From NCBI GenBank assembly GCA_964582375.1, contig CAZORL010000026.1, positions 1-21,398 of the forward strand: 21,398 nucleotides of DNA, given 5' to 3'. Numbering within the stretch: position 1 is the stretch's first letter; every line of letters starts with the position of its first letter. The notes below the pieces were generated by a model. It worked only from the letters and a program-made list of their open reading frames with translations, made no database searches and was not told where the DNA came from. The translations under genes were made by a program, and so were the position numbers. Positions 14,172-21,398 of the stretch are shown here, piece by piece. This DNA comes from CAKSQF01 sp964582375. Lineage in GTDB: Bacteria; Bacillota; Clostridia; Oscillospirales; CAG-272.

Positions 14172-16052
14172 ATGCTGATTTCGGACATGATCGGGCGTAT
14201 ATCCCAGATGCGCGCAATAAGATCGACTCTCGCGGGGGTATCAAGTCTGCCGGCCCCCGAGCAGATCGGCGCACTTTTTTCGAATAAGATCGGACAGGTC
14301 GAACCGAGCAGGCTTTCGATAAAGATAACGCTTGACAGGGCGTACAAAAAGAGAGGAGTGGGTTCGATATCGCTTGACAGCGACACGATCAACGAGCTTT
14401 GCGAAAAAATGTCGCCGCTTCACGAATATATGGACAAAACAAGTCAGACATACGCCGAAAGTGACAGCGAAACGAGATTTGGCATGCGCCGAAGGATCAG
14501 GCGTTTTGCCGCCCTTCACCACCTTCCCATCGAGAGTGCGGCAAGGATCGTCGAGCATCCGCCGAGGGCGAGCGGTGGGAATGTTCGGTCGGTGATATCG
14601 GCGATCCTTTCGCTCCTGCTGTCGATCATCCCGTCGATTTTTTTCGCCGCACCGCCCGTCGTGTCATTTCTCCTCTTTCCGATCCTGTTTGAGTCCATCT
14701 CGCGAGCACTTTACAAAGTTCGCCGCGACCTCCTTCCGCCCGAGCACTTTCCCTGCCTTGAAGATGCGCCGAAAAACATACGTGCGCCGCTCACCGTTAT
14801 CTGTGCGACCCTCGCAGAACACCGTGGGGCGGCAAGGGCACTTGGCGAGCTTTGTCTGTCGAGTGGAGACAAGACAGCAGATTTTGCACTTTTTCTCGAT
14901 CTCCCCGACGCAAAAATTGCCGAATGCGACAACGATCGAGAAATGATCGCCGATGCAGTCTCTGTTATTGGTGATATCTCCAAAGAGTGCGGAAGGGAGC
15001 TTCTGCTCATCATTCGGCGGCGTGAATACGATCCGCGCGGCGGTTATATCGGCAGATCGGAAAATCGCGACCCTGCCATCGATCTGACAAGGCTCATTTT
15101 GGGTCGGAGATCTGCCTGCACGCTTGTCGCAGGGACACACGACACACTTCGCACGGTCGAGACTGTGCTTATTGTCGGTCCGAGCTGTCGATTTCCCGAT
15201 CGGTTCCTCAAACGTCTGTCCGCGCTGATCTATCATCCCGACAACGAAAGCTTCGGCGGATTTTTCATCGGTACGGACAAGGGTCTGCCAAACGGTTCGT
15301 CTCAGTTCTTTTCAAAGCTCGACATTTGTGTCGAAGAGCCGGGATTTGTATTCTGTCCCGAGGCACTGGGGCTTGTCATTCCGCCCGAGCCGACCGTCAA
15401 CGATCCTATGGCACGAAAGCGACTTCGGATCGGGTATATCGGGCAAATAAAACTAAAGGGAGAGGCAAACATTCTGCCGAGCGACTTTTTTGCATCGCTA
15501 AAGAAGAGTGCGCACGAGCACATTGCTGCCATGGAATCGGCAATAACGGTCGGGAGATCATCCCTTCGTCGCATATGCTCGACGGCAAGAGCGTGCATTA
15601 AGGACACGATATACCCCTGTATGTTCTTTTTGATTGTTTTTTGCGCTCTGCTGTCCGCCGAGGGGAAGGATACTGCCGCCGCCGCATCCATCTGCACGGC
15701 GTCTCTTTATTTCATCCTTCCGATAGCTCATTCGATCGTCCGTGCGGCGGTGAAAAGAGAGTGGGGCGGCATTCTCCGATCTGTTGCGACAGAGTTTTTT
15801 CTCCTGTCATCCCTGCCCCTTTGCACCTATCTTACCGTCCTCGGAGCGTTTGGTGTGCGGATCTCGACAAAGGACACGGCAAAATACGCCTCTCTTGGCG
15901 AGATATTATCTGTTCTTTGTGCGTATCTGCTGTTTCTTATCGCTCCGCATTCCACCATCACGCTGACGATCGGCGTGACATGGCTTTTGGTGTTGCCGAC
16001 GGTCATGCTCATGTCGGCAAGATGCAACACGGCAAATATTCCGAAATTGTAA
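14172..16052 (+). CDS. Short, apparently catalytically dead GT84-like membrane protein
   Basis: A 626 aa membrane protein whose order of segments follows the N-terminal third of cyclic beta-1,2-glucan synthases. A soluble head has TRFGMRRRIRRFAALHHLPIE (101-121), like the 'TRxxYRxxVExLA' segment. Two helices follow (about 140-180), then a glycosyltransferase-like region: LLLIIRRREYDPRGGYIG (277-294) parallels 'FFLLHRxRxxxxxxGxxxG', and TVLIVGPSCRFPDRFLKRLSAL (331-352) parallels the 'YVLTLDADTxLPxxxxxRL' strand. The DAD acids are replaced by GPS. The usual acceptor-site blocks are missing, and the C-terminal GH94 and glucoamylase-like domains of the roughly 2800 aa enzymes are absent. Four or five helices end the protein (about 478-615). 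Start: AAAGG lies ten bases upstream; an ATG at 14162 opens a short out-of-frame ORF. Family assignment rests on pattern alignment by eye. Confidence 0.6.
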   Translation: MLISDMIGRISQMRAIRSTLAGVSSLPAPEQIGALFSNKIGQVEPSRLSIKITLDRAYKKRGVGSISLDSDTINELCEKMSPLHEYMDKTSQTYAESDSETRFGMRRRIRRFAALHHLPIESAARIVEHPPRASGGNVRSVISAILSLLLSIIPSIFFAAPPVVSFLLFPILFESISRALYKVRRDLLPPEHFPCLEDAPKNIRAPLTVICATLAEHRGAARALGELCLSSGDKTADFALFLDLPDAKIAECDNDREMIADAVSVIGDISKECGRELLLIIRRREYDPRGGYIGRSENRDPAIDLTRLILGRRSACTLVAGTHDTLRTVETVLIVGPSCRFPDRFLKRLSALIYHPDNESFGGFFIGTDKGLPNGSSQFFSKLDICVEEPGFVFCPEALGLVIPPEPTVNDPMARKRLRIGYIGQIKLKGEANILPSDFFASLKKSAHEHIAAMESAITVGRSSLRRICSTARACIKDTIYPCMFFLIVFCALLSAEGKDTAAAASICTASLYFILPIAHSIVRAAVKREWGGILRSVATEFFLLSSLPLCTYLTVLGAFGVRISTKDTAKYASLGEILSVLCAYLLFLIAPHSTITLTIGVTWLLVLPTVMLMSARCNTANIPKL

Positions 16053-16089
16053 ACAATTCGTTTATGAGCCATAAAAAGCAAAATAGAGG

Positions 16090-16118
16090 TTGAAAAATCG
16101 GGGAAAATGGTGTAAAAT
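16090..16118 (+). promoter_or_regulatory. Promoter of the ymfF-ymfH-lgt-folD operon
   Basis: TTGAAA (16090-16095), a 17-base spacer and TAAAAT (16113-16118), followed 30 bases later by GGGGAGG and the ymfF start. No stem-loop terminator was found between the preceding stop (16052) and this promoter. Confidence 0.85.
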
Positions 16119-16148
16119 AAGGCATACAAAATAAGAGGGGAGGTCTGT

Positions 16149-17423
16149 GTGATCGAAACGGTAAAGATATGCGGCGGTGTAACACTGCACTATGCTCGTG
16201 AGCGGCAATTCAAGAGCGGAATAATGACAATTCGCTATCTTGCCCCTCTCGATGTTGACACAGCATCAGCCGTGACCCTTCTCTTTCGGGTACTCGCAAG
16301 GGGGACAAAGTTGCATCCGACCTCTGCCGACATCAGAAAAGAATGCGAGATGCTTTGGGGAGCGACACTGTACCCCATGTCGGCAGCCCTTGGCGAGATA
16401 CAGAACATCGGGTTTACGGCGACATTCATAAACGACAAATTTCTCCCAAGCGGCGAGAGTGCGTTTGACGGCATATGCCGACTTATCGGCGAGATGATCT
16501 ACGATCCGCTGACCGAAAAAGACGGCAGGCTGTTTTCATCATTTGTCGAATCGGAGCGTGACAATCTTATCCGCGAGCTGAAAAACGAGGATGACAAGGA
16601 AGAGCTTTGCCGATTCAAAATGGAAGGTCGAATGTTCGAGGGTGAGCCGTTCAGCATCTGCTCAGACGGCGATGTTGAGCATGCGGCACTGATAAGTCCC
16701 GAAAATCTGACCGATTTTTACCGTGATTTTATCATGAGCGCACCGATCGAGGTCTGCATTCTCGCGGACATCGACCGCAATCGTGCGATCGACCGAGTTT
16801 CCGAGCTGTTTGCAAGAACGAGACAGCGGCGACCTGATCGAAATTTTCCCACCGCGACCGTGCAAAGACGCTCTCCTCGCCCGCCTCAGGTGATACGCGA
16901 GGCAAGATCGCTTGCGCAAAGCAGGATCTGTGCCGGATATCGATCGGGCACTGTGCTGGGAGATCCCGAATTTGAGTCATTTGCGCTCATGTGCGAGCTA
17001 CTGGGCAGATCCCCGACAAGCAAGCTCTTCACCGAGCTTCGTGAAAAACGCGGACTTTGCTATTCATGTTTTCTATCGACAGAGTTATACAAGGGGCTTG
17101 TCAGGATAGAATGCGGTCCCGAGCGGTCAAAGACGCAAAAAGCATACGAGGTGATCTGCGAGACGGTAAGATCACTCGCACGAGGTGAATTTTCGGCAGA
17201 AGATCTTGAGAGTGCAAAGAAATCGCTCATATCGGCATACAGATCGGTCAGCGATGATCCTCTCTCGATCTCCTCTTGGCATTATCGCCGATATTTGGCA
17301 GGGATATCCGAAGATCCGAGCGAGGCAATAGCGACTGTTTCGACGATCACTGCCGATCAGGTGACAGCCTCCGCCGCTCTGCTCGATCCCGACACATGTT
17401 ACATATTGGAGGCAGAGCGATGA
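16149..17423 (+). CDS. ymfF: M16-like protein YmfF, inactive partner (EF-P modification associated)
   Basis: A 424 aa M16-family (insulinase-like) protein without the HxxEH zinc motif. The equivalent region reads LFRVLARGTKLHPTSADIRKEC, so it should be the non-catalytic half of a two-subunit M16 protease. The C-terminal half keeps the family blocks PTSKLFTELREKRGLCYS and the downstream ESAKKSLISAYR segment. In databases this protein (also spelled YfmF) is called EF-P 5-aminopentanol modification-associated, from work on Bacillus. The start is GTG at 16149, five bases after GGGGAGG. Its TGA overlaps the ATG of ymfH (ATGA), so the two are translated together and probably form a heterodimer. Confidence 0.9.
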   Translation: MIETVKICGGVTLHYARERQFKSGIMTIRYLAPLDVDTASAVTLLFRVLARGTKLHPTSADIRKECEMLWGATLYPMSAALGEIQNIGFTATFINDKFLPSGESAFDGICRLIGEMIYDPLTEKDGRLFSSFVESERDNLIRELKNEDDKEELCRFKMEGRMFEGEPFSICSDGDVEHAALISPENLTDFYRDFIMSAPIEVCILADIDRNRAIDRVSELFARTRQRRPDRNFPTATVQRRSPRPPQVIREARSLAQSRICAGYRSGTVLGDPEFESFALMCELLGRSPTSKLFTELREKRGLCYSCFLSTELYKGLVRIECGPERSKTQKAYEVICETVRSLARGEFSAEDLESAKKSLISAYRSVSDDPLSISSWHYRRYLAGISEDPSEAIATVSTITADQVTASAALLDPDTCYILEAER

Positions 17424-18748
17424 CCGAGTGTAAAACTGTTATAACCGAGGAAAGCGACGCCATAATCGGCAACTGCTTTAAGGCAGTTCACAAAAGCGGC
17501 ATGAAGATCATCGTTTATCCGATGAAACGCTCTCAAAGCTTTGTTTCGCTGTCGGTAGGACTCGGCGGATCGGACGAGCGTTTCGAATATCAAGGAAGTA
17601 TCCATGATCTGCCGAGAGGATGCGCACACTTTCTCGAACACAAAATGTTCGAATGCGAGGGCGGCGTTGACGGATCGACCATTCTTGCGTCGATGGGTGC
17701 GGATTCGAACGCATACACGACCGAGACAGAGACGGTCTATCTTTTCTCGTGTACCGAGCACTTTGACGAGTGTCTCGAAAAATTTCTTGAGATTTTCACG
17801 CACCCATGCTTTACCGAGGGTTCGATCGAGAGCGAAAAGCCGATAATTATCGAGGAGATCGCGATGTACAAAGATCTGCCCGATGACAAGCTTTTTTACG
17901 CTCTGTTAAGGGCACTTTACAAGGATCATCCCGTCAGATACGACATTGCAGGCACAAAGGCATCCGTGAGATCGATCACGGCAGAGGTGCTCCGTCTTGC
18001 GGCAAGGGCATTTTACACCCCCGAAAACATGGCGTTGTCGATTGCCGGTCCGATCGATCCTACGGCAGTTATGCAAATATGCGACAAGATCCTGCCGTGT
18101 GACAAGGCAGAAACGGGACACCTCATTCCGCCGATCGAGCGAGAGAGTGTCAATCGACACCGCGTGATCTGTCGCAATGACATTTCAACGCCGAAATGCA
18201 CGATCGGAATAAAGATTACCGATCTGCCGAGTGACCCATGCGAGCTTGCGAGACTGCAAGTTGTTCACCGCATACTTGCGACCCTGCTTTTCGGAAGATC
18301 ATCAAAATTTGCCGAGGATTTGTACACCGACCGAATAATATCGACGCCGCTTACCGTTGAAACGATCGTGAGGCGCGGATTTGGATACACAAGGATAACC
18401 GCAGACACGCCCGACCCGGATGCGATGATCGATGCGGTCGATGCTTACATAAAGCAAATACTCGAAAACGGCATACCGACAGATCTGCTGACCGCCTGTA
18501 AGCGTGCCGCATACGGTGCATACATAGCGGACAGCGACAGTCCCGAGGCAATGTCTGACATACTGCTGACAAATCTGACAGGAGACATATCGCCAAGCGA
18601 GCTGATGGGCACAATGCTCGATCTGACCTCCGACGATCTTAACGCTCTCGCACGAAAAACACTTAAAAAGGGGCAAATATCGATTGCCGTAATGCTGTCG
18701 AGAGACGAAAAACCGACACGAAAGGAAAATCAAAATGAAAACGCTTGA
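17420..18748 (+). CDS. ymfH: M16-family zinc peptidase YmfH (EF-P modification associated)
   Basis: A 442 aa M16 metallopeptidase with the inverted zinc motif HFLEH (His70, Glu73, His74) in CAHFLEHKMFE. The distal Glu lies in PIIIEEIAMYKD (145/146). It should supply the active site for the YmfF/YmfH pair. DSNAYTTETETVYLFS (95-110) is the typical strand after the zinc motif. The ATG at 17420 is chosen because it overlaps the ymfF stop and has GGAGG seven bases upstream; a longer in-frame reading from 17276 would lie inside ymfF. The 3' end overlaps the start of lgt by 14 bases. Its natural substrate is not known from the sequence. Confidence 0.93.
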   Translation: MTECKTVITEESDAIIGNCFKAVHKSGMKIIVYPMKRSQSFVSLSVGLGGSDERFEYQGSIHDLPRGCAHFLEHKMFECEGGVDGSTILASMGADSNAYTTETETVYLFSCTEHFDECLEKFLEIFTHPCFTEGSIESEKPIIIEEIAMYKDLPDDKLFYALLRALYKDHPVRYDIAGTKASVRSITAEVLRLAARAFYTPENMALSIAGPIDPTAVMQICDKILPCDKAETGHLIPPIERESVNRHRVICRNDISTPKCTIGIKITDLPSDPCELARLQVVHRILATLLFGRSSKFAEDLYTDRIISTPLTVETIVRRGFGYTRITADTPDPDAMIDAVDAYIKQILENGIPTDLLTACKRAAYGAYIADSDSPEAMSDILLTNLTGDISPSELMGTMLDLTSDDLNALARKTLKKGQISIAVMLSRDEKPTRKENQNENA

Positions 18749-19754
18749 ACTATTCACTTTGATCGCCGCCAAGGTGACCAATTACATTTCGTTTCCGAAT
18801 ATCGGTATCGACGAACTCAAGATAAACGAGGTCGCATTCACGATTCCGGGAACAAACATCACAGTCGCCTGGTACGGGCTTATCATAATGCTTGGCATAA
18901 TCGTTGCGTTCACCTATGTCCTGCTTATGGGCAAGAAACGCTCGGGACTTATCACCGACGATCTGCTCGACATAGCAATATTCACGGTCCTCCCCGCGAT
19001 CGTCGGAGCGAGGCTCTACTACGTTTTCTTCGATTGGCTCAAAAATCCGTCAAAATACAAGAGTCTTTATGATATCGTCGCCGTTTGGGAGGGCGGACTT
19101 GCCATCTACGGTGCGATCATCTTCGGTGCGATCGGCTGTTTCTTAACATTAAGACACAAAAAGATCCGTGTGCCGCTTTTCTTTGACTATCTCTGCCCGG
19201 CTGTAATGATCGCACAGTCGATAGGTCGTTGGGGCAATTTTGCCAACGGAGAGGCATACGGTTCGAGTACGACATCGATATTCGCAATGACCATAAGATC
19301 GGTCTGGACGACTATCGCCGAGGACGGAAAGGTCAGCGAGCTTGCCTCCGAGGTGGTATCAAACGTACATCCGACATTTTTATACGAATCGATCTGGAAT
19401 CTTGTCGGATTTGCACTGCTCACCTTCCTGATCTTCCGCAAAAAATACGACGGGCAGGTCATGCTCGGCTACTTTGCTTGGTACGGCGCGGGAAGAATGA
19501 TCATTGAGGGGCTTCGTCAGGACAGCCTTTACATCGGCGGCACGGGCATTCGCGTCTCACAACTCTTGGCATTTATCTCATTTATCGCGGCAAGCGCACT
19601 TTTCGTTTTCTTTATGATAAAGATCAAGGGCAAAAAGCTCTCCGACAGCATATATTTGACTGCTCCGACAGCGGCAAGTGAGACAAACGAAGAAACCGCG
19701 GGCATTCAAGAAGACGGTGCAGAAAAGGAGGAGGACAATGGTGAAAATAATTGA
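18735..19754 (+). CDS. lgt: Prolipoprotein diacylglyceryl transferase
   Basis: Lgt is an integral membrane enzyme that moves diacylglycerol from phosphatidylglycerol to the lipobox Cys of prelipoproteins, the first step in making lipoproteins. The 339 aa product has about seven hydrophobic helices. Family blocks are AWYGLIIMLG (45-54), VWEGGLAIYGA (117-127), the signature GRWGNFANGEAYG (164-176), HPTFLYES and YGAGRMIIEGLRQDS. A hydrophilic acidic tail of about 40 residues (EDGAEKEEDNGENN) extends past the usual end and carries the folD ribosome site in its DNA. AAAGGA sits eight bases before the ATG. It overlaps ymfH by 14 bases and folD by 17. Confidence 0.96.
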   Translation: MKTLELFTLIAAKVTNYISFPNIGIDELKINEVAFTIPGTNITVAWYGLIIMLGIIVAFTYVLLMGKKRSGLITDDLLDIAIFTVLPAIVGARLYYVFFDWLKNPSKYKSLYDIVAVWEGGLAIYGAIIFGAIGCFLTLRHKKIRVPLFFDYLCPAVMIAQSIGRWGNFANGEAYGSSTTSIFAMTIRSVWTTIAEDGKVSELASEVVSNVHPTFLYESIWNLVGFALLTFLIFRKKYDGQVMLGYFAWYGAGRMIIEGLRQDSLYIGGTGIRVSQLLAFISFIAASALFVFFMIKIKGKKLSDSIYLTAPTAASETNEETAGIQEDGAEKEEDNGENN

Positions 19755-20586
19755 CGGAAAGGCGATATCTGCGGCAAAACGTGCGGAGATCGCTGAGCGA
19801 GTTATCGCATTAAAGAGAGAGCACGGCATCACACCGGGGCTTGCGGTCATAATTGTCGGTGACGATCCGGCATCCAAGGTTTATGTACGCAACAAAGAAA
19901 AGGCATGTGCCGAGGTCGGGTTTTATTCGGTCAAATATGAATTACCGGCGAACACAAGTCAAGGCGAGTTGAACGCACTTATCGACAGGCTAAATGCCGA
20001 CCCGACGATCCATGGCATACTCTGTCAGCTTCCCCTGCCAAAGGGTTTGTCAGACACTGAAGTAATCGCGCGGATATCACCAAACAAGGATGTTGATGCA
20101 TTCGGTGCGGCAAATGTCGGACACATTATGCTCGGCAACTACAGATTTGCCCCCTGCACTCCTGCCGGAATAATGGAACTGCTCAGACGCTCGGACATTG
20201 ATATAGCAGGAAGGCATGCGGTGGTGATCGGCAGATCAAACATAGTGGGCAAACCGATGGCGATGCTCCTTTTGGCGGCAAATGCGACTGTCACGATATG
20301 TCACAGCAAGACTGTTGATCTTGCAAAGATAACAAAGCAGGCGGATATTCTGGTTGCCGCCGTCGGCAGAGCGAAGTTTATCACAGCCGACATGGTCAAA
20401 GAAGGTGCGGTCATAATAGACGTCGGGATGAACCGCGACGAAAACGGCAAACTCTGCGGCGATGTCGATTTCGACAATGTATCAAAAATCGCATCGGCGA
20501 TCACCCCCGTCCCCGGCGGAGTCGGTCCGATGACGATCACCATGCTGCTCGAAAACACGCTAAAAGCGGCGGAAATGTCGAAATAA
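19738..20586 (+). CDS. folD: Bifunctional methylene-THF dehydrogenase / methenyl-THF cyclohydrolase FolD
   Basis: FolD interconverts 5,10-methylene-, 5,10-methenyl- and 10-formyl-tetrahydrofolate with NADP(H) in the cytoplasm. The 282 aa length is typical. The catalytic Tyr49 and Lys53 lie in SKVYVRNKEKAC. Other family blocks are GILCQLPLPKGL (93-104), ISPNKDVDAFG, PCTPAGIMELL, the Rossmann segment VVIGRSNIVGKPMA, and ITPVPGGVGPMTITMLLENT near the end. ATG at 19738 is preceded by GGAGGAGG inside lgt, and the start lies 17 bases before the lgt stop, so translation is coupled. The methylene-THF it handles is the donor for ThyX at the left end. Its last 45 bases are echoed downstream of the next gene. 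Confidence 0.97.
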   Translation: MVKIIDGKAISAAKRAEIAERVIALKREHGITPGLAVIIVGDDPASKVYVRNKEKACAEVGFYSVKYELPANTSQGELNALIDRLNADPTIHGILCQLPLPKGLSDTEVIARISPNKDVDAFGAANVGHIMLGNYRFAPCTPAGIMELLRRSDIDIAGRHAVVIGRSNIVGKPMAMLLLAANATVTICHSKTVDLAKITKQADILVAAVGRAKFITADMVKEGAVIIDVGMNRDENGKLCGDVDFDNVSKIASAITPVPGGVGPMTITMLLENTLKAAEMSK

Positions 20587-20606
20587 ATTCAAAAAGCACG
20601 CTCTCA
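20542..20606 (+). repeat. Direct repeat copy 1: 3' end of folD plus trailing sequence
   Basis: The final 15 codons of folD (with stop) and about 20 bases beyond, ending in ACGCTCTCA, recur at 21279-21340. Over the coding part 37 of 45 aligned positions agree, including the unbroken run GAAATGTCGAAATAA. The two copies flank the cyclase gene. Confidence 0.85.
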
Positions 20607-20678
20607 GATAAAGATTTCTGATATATTTTACTTAAGAAAAAAGCAGGCTGAACCTAAATTTGCAGCGGAGAATCAGCA

Positions 20679-21272
20679 ATGAAAATTTATGATATTTCCC
20701 AAGAGGTTTTCTCTTGTCAGGTGTATCCCGGTGACCCGACGCCGAAAAAAATGATGATCAAATCAATGGAAAAAGGTGAAGAATACAATTTGACGGCATT
20801 CAGCATGTGTGCTCATAACGGCACGCATATAGACGCACCGTTCCATTTTATTAAAGGCGGCAAAACCGTGGATGAAATATGCTTGGGGGCATTTGTGGGA
20901 ATGGCTTATGTGGCAGAACACCACGGGATCGTCACTGACAACGATGCTATAGAAATAATTGAAAAAGCAAAAAAACATAACCCGGAAGCGGCAAAGCGAC
21001 TCTTGATCAAAGGAGATATCGAGGTATCATTGGAGGCGGCAAAGGTATTTGCATCTTCAAATATATTGCTCTTGGGAAATGAGCCGCAGACGATCGGACC
21101 GCAAAATGCGCCAATGGCTGTTCATCTCGTTCTTTTGGGGGCGAATGTTGTTTTGCTTGAAGGCATTCGATTATCAGGGGTATCAGAAGGTGTCTATTTA
21201 TTAAATGCCGCACCGCTGAATTTATCGGGTGCGGACGGTTCGCCGTGCAGAGCGATATTGATCCGATGTTGA
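20679..21272 (+). CDS. Cyclase-family metal hydrolase (kynurenine formamidase-like fold)
   Basis: A 197 aa member of the cyclase family (PF04199), which includes bacterial kynurenine formamidase KynB and many uncharacterised metal-dependent amide or ester hydrolases. The metal-binding motif HxGTHxDxPxH is intact: HNGTHIDAPFH (His46-His56). DISQEVFSCQVYPGDP at the N-terminus is the usual first strand and loop, and ILLLGNEPQTIG and VLLEGIRLSGVSEG fit the later strands. No tryptophan-catabolism partner is nearby, so the substrate is open. ATG at 20679 has GGAG eight bases upstream. Leu codons TTG and TTA are frequent (for example TTATTAAAT near 21197), unlike the CTT/CTG/CTC-rich neighbours. With the flanking folD-end repeats this suggests later arrival. 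No convincing promoter was seen in 20587-20678. Confidence 0.88.
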   Translation: MKIYDISQEVFSCQVYPGDPTPKKMMIKSMEKGEEYNLTAFSMCAHNGTHIDAPFHFIKGGKTVDEICLGAFVGMAYVAEHHGIVTDNDAIEIIEKAKKHNPEAAKRLLIKGDIEVSLEAAKVFASSNILLLGNEPQTIGPQNAPMAVHLVLLGANVVLLEGIRLSGVSEGVYLLNAAPLNLSGADGSPCRAILIRC

Positions 21273-21278
21273 TTTGCC

Positions 21279-21340
21279 ATGCTCTTCAAAAGCAGGCCAA
21301 ATGCGGCAGAAATGTCGAAATAAACTAAAAAACGCTCTCA
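21279..21340 (+). repeat. Direct repeat copy 2: degenerate folD 3' end
   Basis: Begins six bases after the cyclase stop. Read in frame it gives MLFKSRPNAAEMSK and stop, against MLLENTLKAAEMSK and stop in folD, and then continues to a shared ACGCTCTCA. It has no ribosome site and is not thought to be a gene. Confidence 0.85.
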
Positions 21341-21350
21341 AAATGCACAA

Positions 21351-21367
21351 GTCCGTTAAAAACGGAC
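21351..21367. other. Short perfect hairpin
   Basis: GTCCGTT and AACGGAC pair around AAA. It has no strong T-run on the plus strand, so it is a weak terminator at best. It lies beyond the repeat and just inside an AGGAGG on the minus strand (CCTCCT at 21384-21389). The rest of the right edge to 21398 shows no gene I can support. Confidence 0.5.
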
Positions 21368-21398
21368 GACATTGAAAAAAGAACCTCCTATGGTATAA

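Noticed and set aside
14162..14287. Out-of-frame ATG at 14162 as an alternative start or small leader peptide before the GT84-like gene
   Set aside because: It sits on top of the AAAGG ribosome site with no spacing and ends after about 41 codons. The frame from 14172 is the one that continues into the membrane protein.
16053..16089. Terminator after the GT84-like gene
   Set aside because: No stem of useful length followed by T residues was found in this short gap.
21325..21372. 15-codon minus-strand ORF after AGGAGG at the right edge
   Set aside because: The ribosome site is strong but the frame is tiny, overlaps the hairpin and the repeat, and ends within the degenerate folD copy. The AGGAGG could serve something else or be chance.

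Overview
The window looks like chromosome from a Gram-positive anaerobe of the Clostridia (Bacillota), perhaps an uncultured gut member. The signs are ThyX-type thymidylate synthesis, a CotH-kinase array, the YmfF/YmfH pair linked to EF-P modification, Mini-RNase III, single-membrane surface proteins with no LPXTG sorting signal, and strong GGAGG-type ribosome binding sites. Species cannot be named from the sequence alone.

Left edge (1-1260): debris and tRNAs. The first 103 bases join the Walker A part of an ABC exporter to the last codons of an ABC exporter in another frame, so a large internal piece is missing. A serine recombinase without its catalytic domain follows. A long near-perfect hairpin comes next. 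Two abutting tRNA-Leu genes (CAG and GAG) on the minus strand then have their own promoter and terminator.

1297-2175: thyX with a good sigma-A promoter, ending in a bidirectional terminator shared with the convergent operon.

2180-13312, minus strand: one tightly packed operon reading mrnC, a ROK glucokinase, then four paralogous secreted CotH-family kinases of 769-841 aa. All intergenic gaps are 20-52 bases. A single strong promoter (TTGACA-17-TACAAT) lies before mrnC. Each CotH paralog has a signal peptide, a CotH kinase body, a beta-rich domain, an InlB-like repeat, a Thr/Pro or acidic stalk, and a C-terminal membrane helix with a charged tail. This array is the most unusual part of the window: a set of membrane-anchored extracellular kinases whose bodies are alike but whose stalks differ in length and chemistry.

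13381-16052: a small two-helix membrane protein (minus strand) divergent from a 626 aa membrane protein. The latter resembles a shrunken GT84 (cyclic beta-1,2-glucan synthase) module that has lost the usual Asp motif.

16090-20586: a translationally coupled operon ymfF-ymfH-lgt-folD with a clear promoter. Start and stop codons overlap at each junction.

20587-21398: a cyclase-family gene whose codon use differs from its neighbours. It lies between folD and a degenerate second copy of the folD 3' end, which suggests an insertion or duplication at that site. After it there is only a short hairpin and what may be the start of another transcript.
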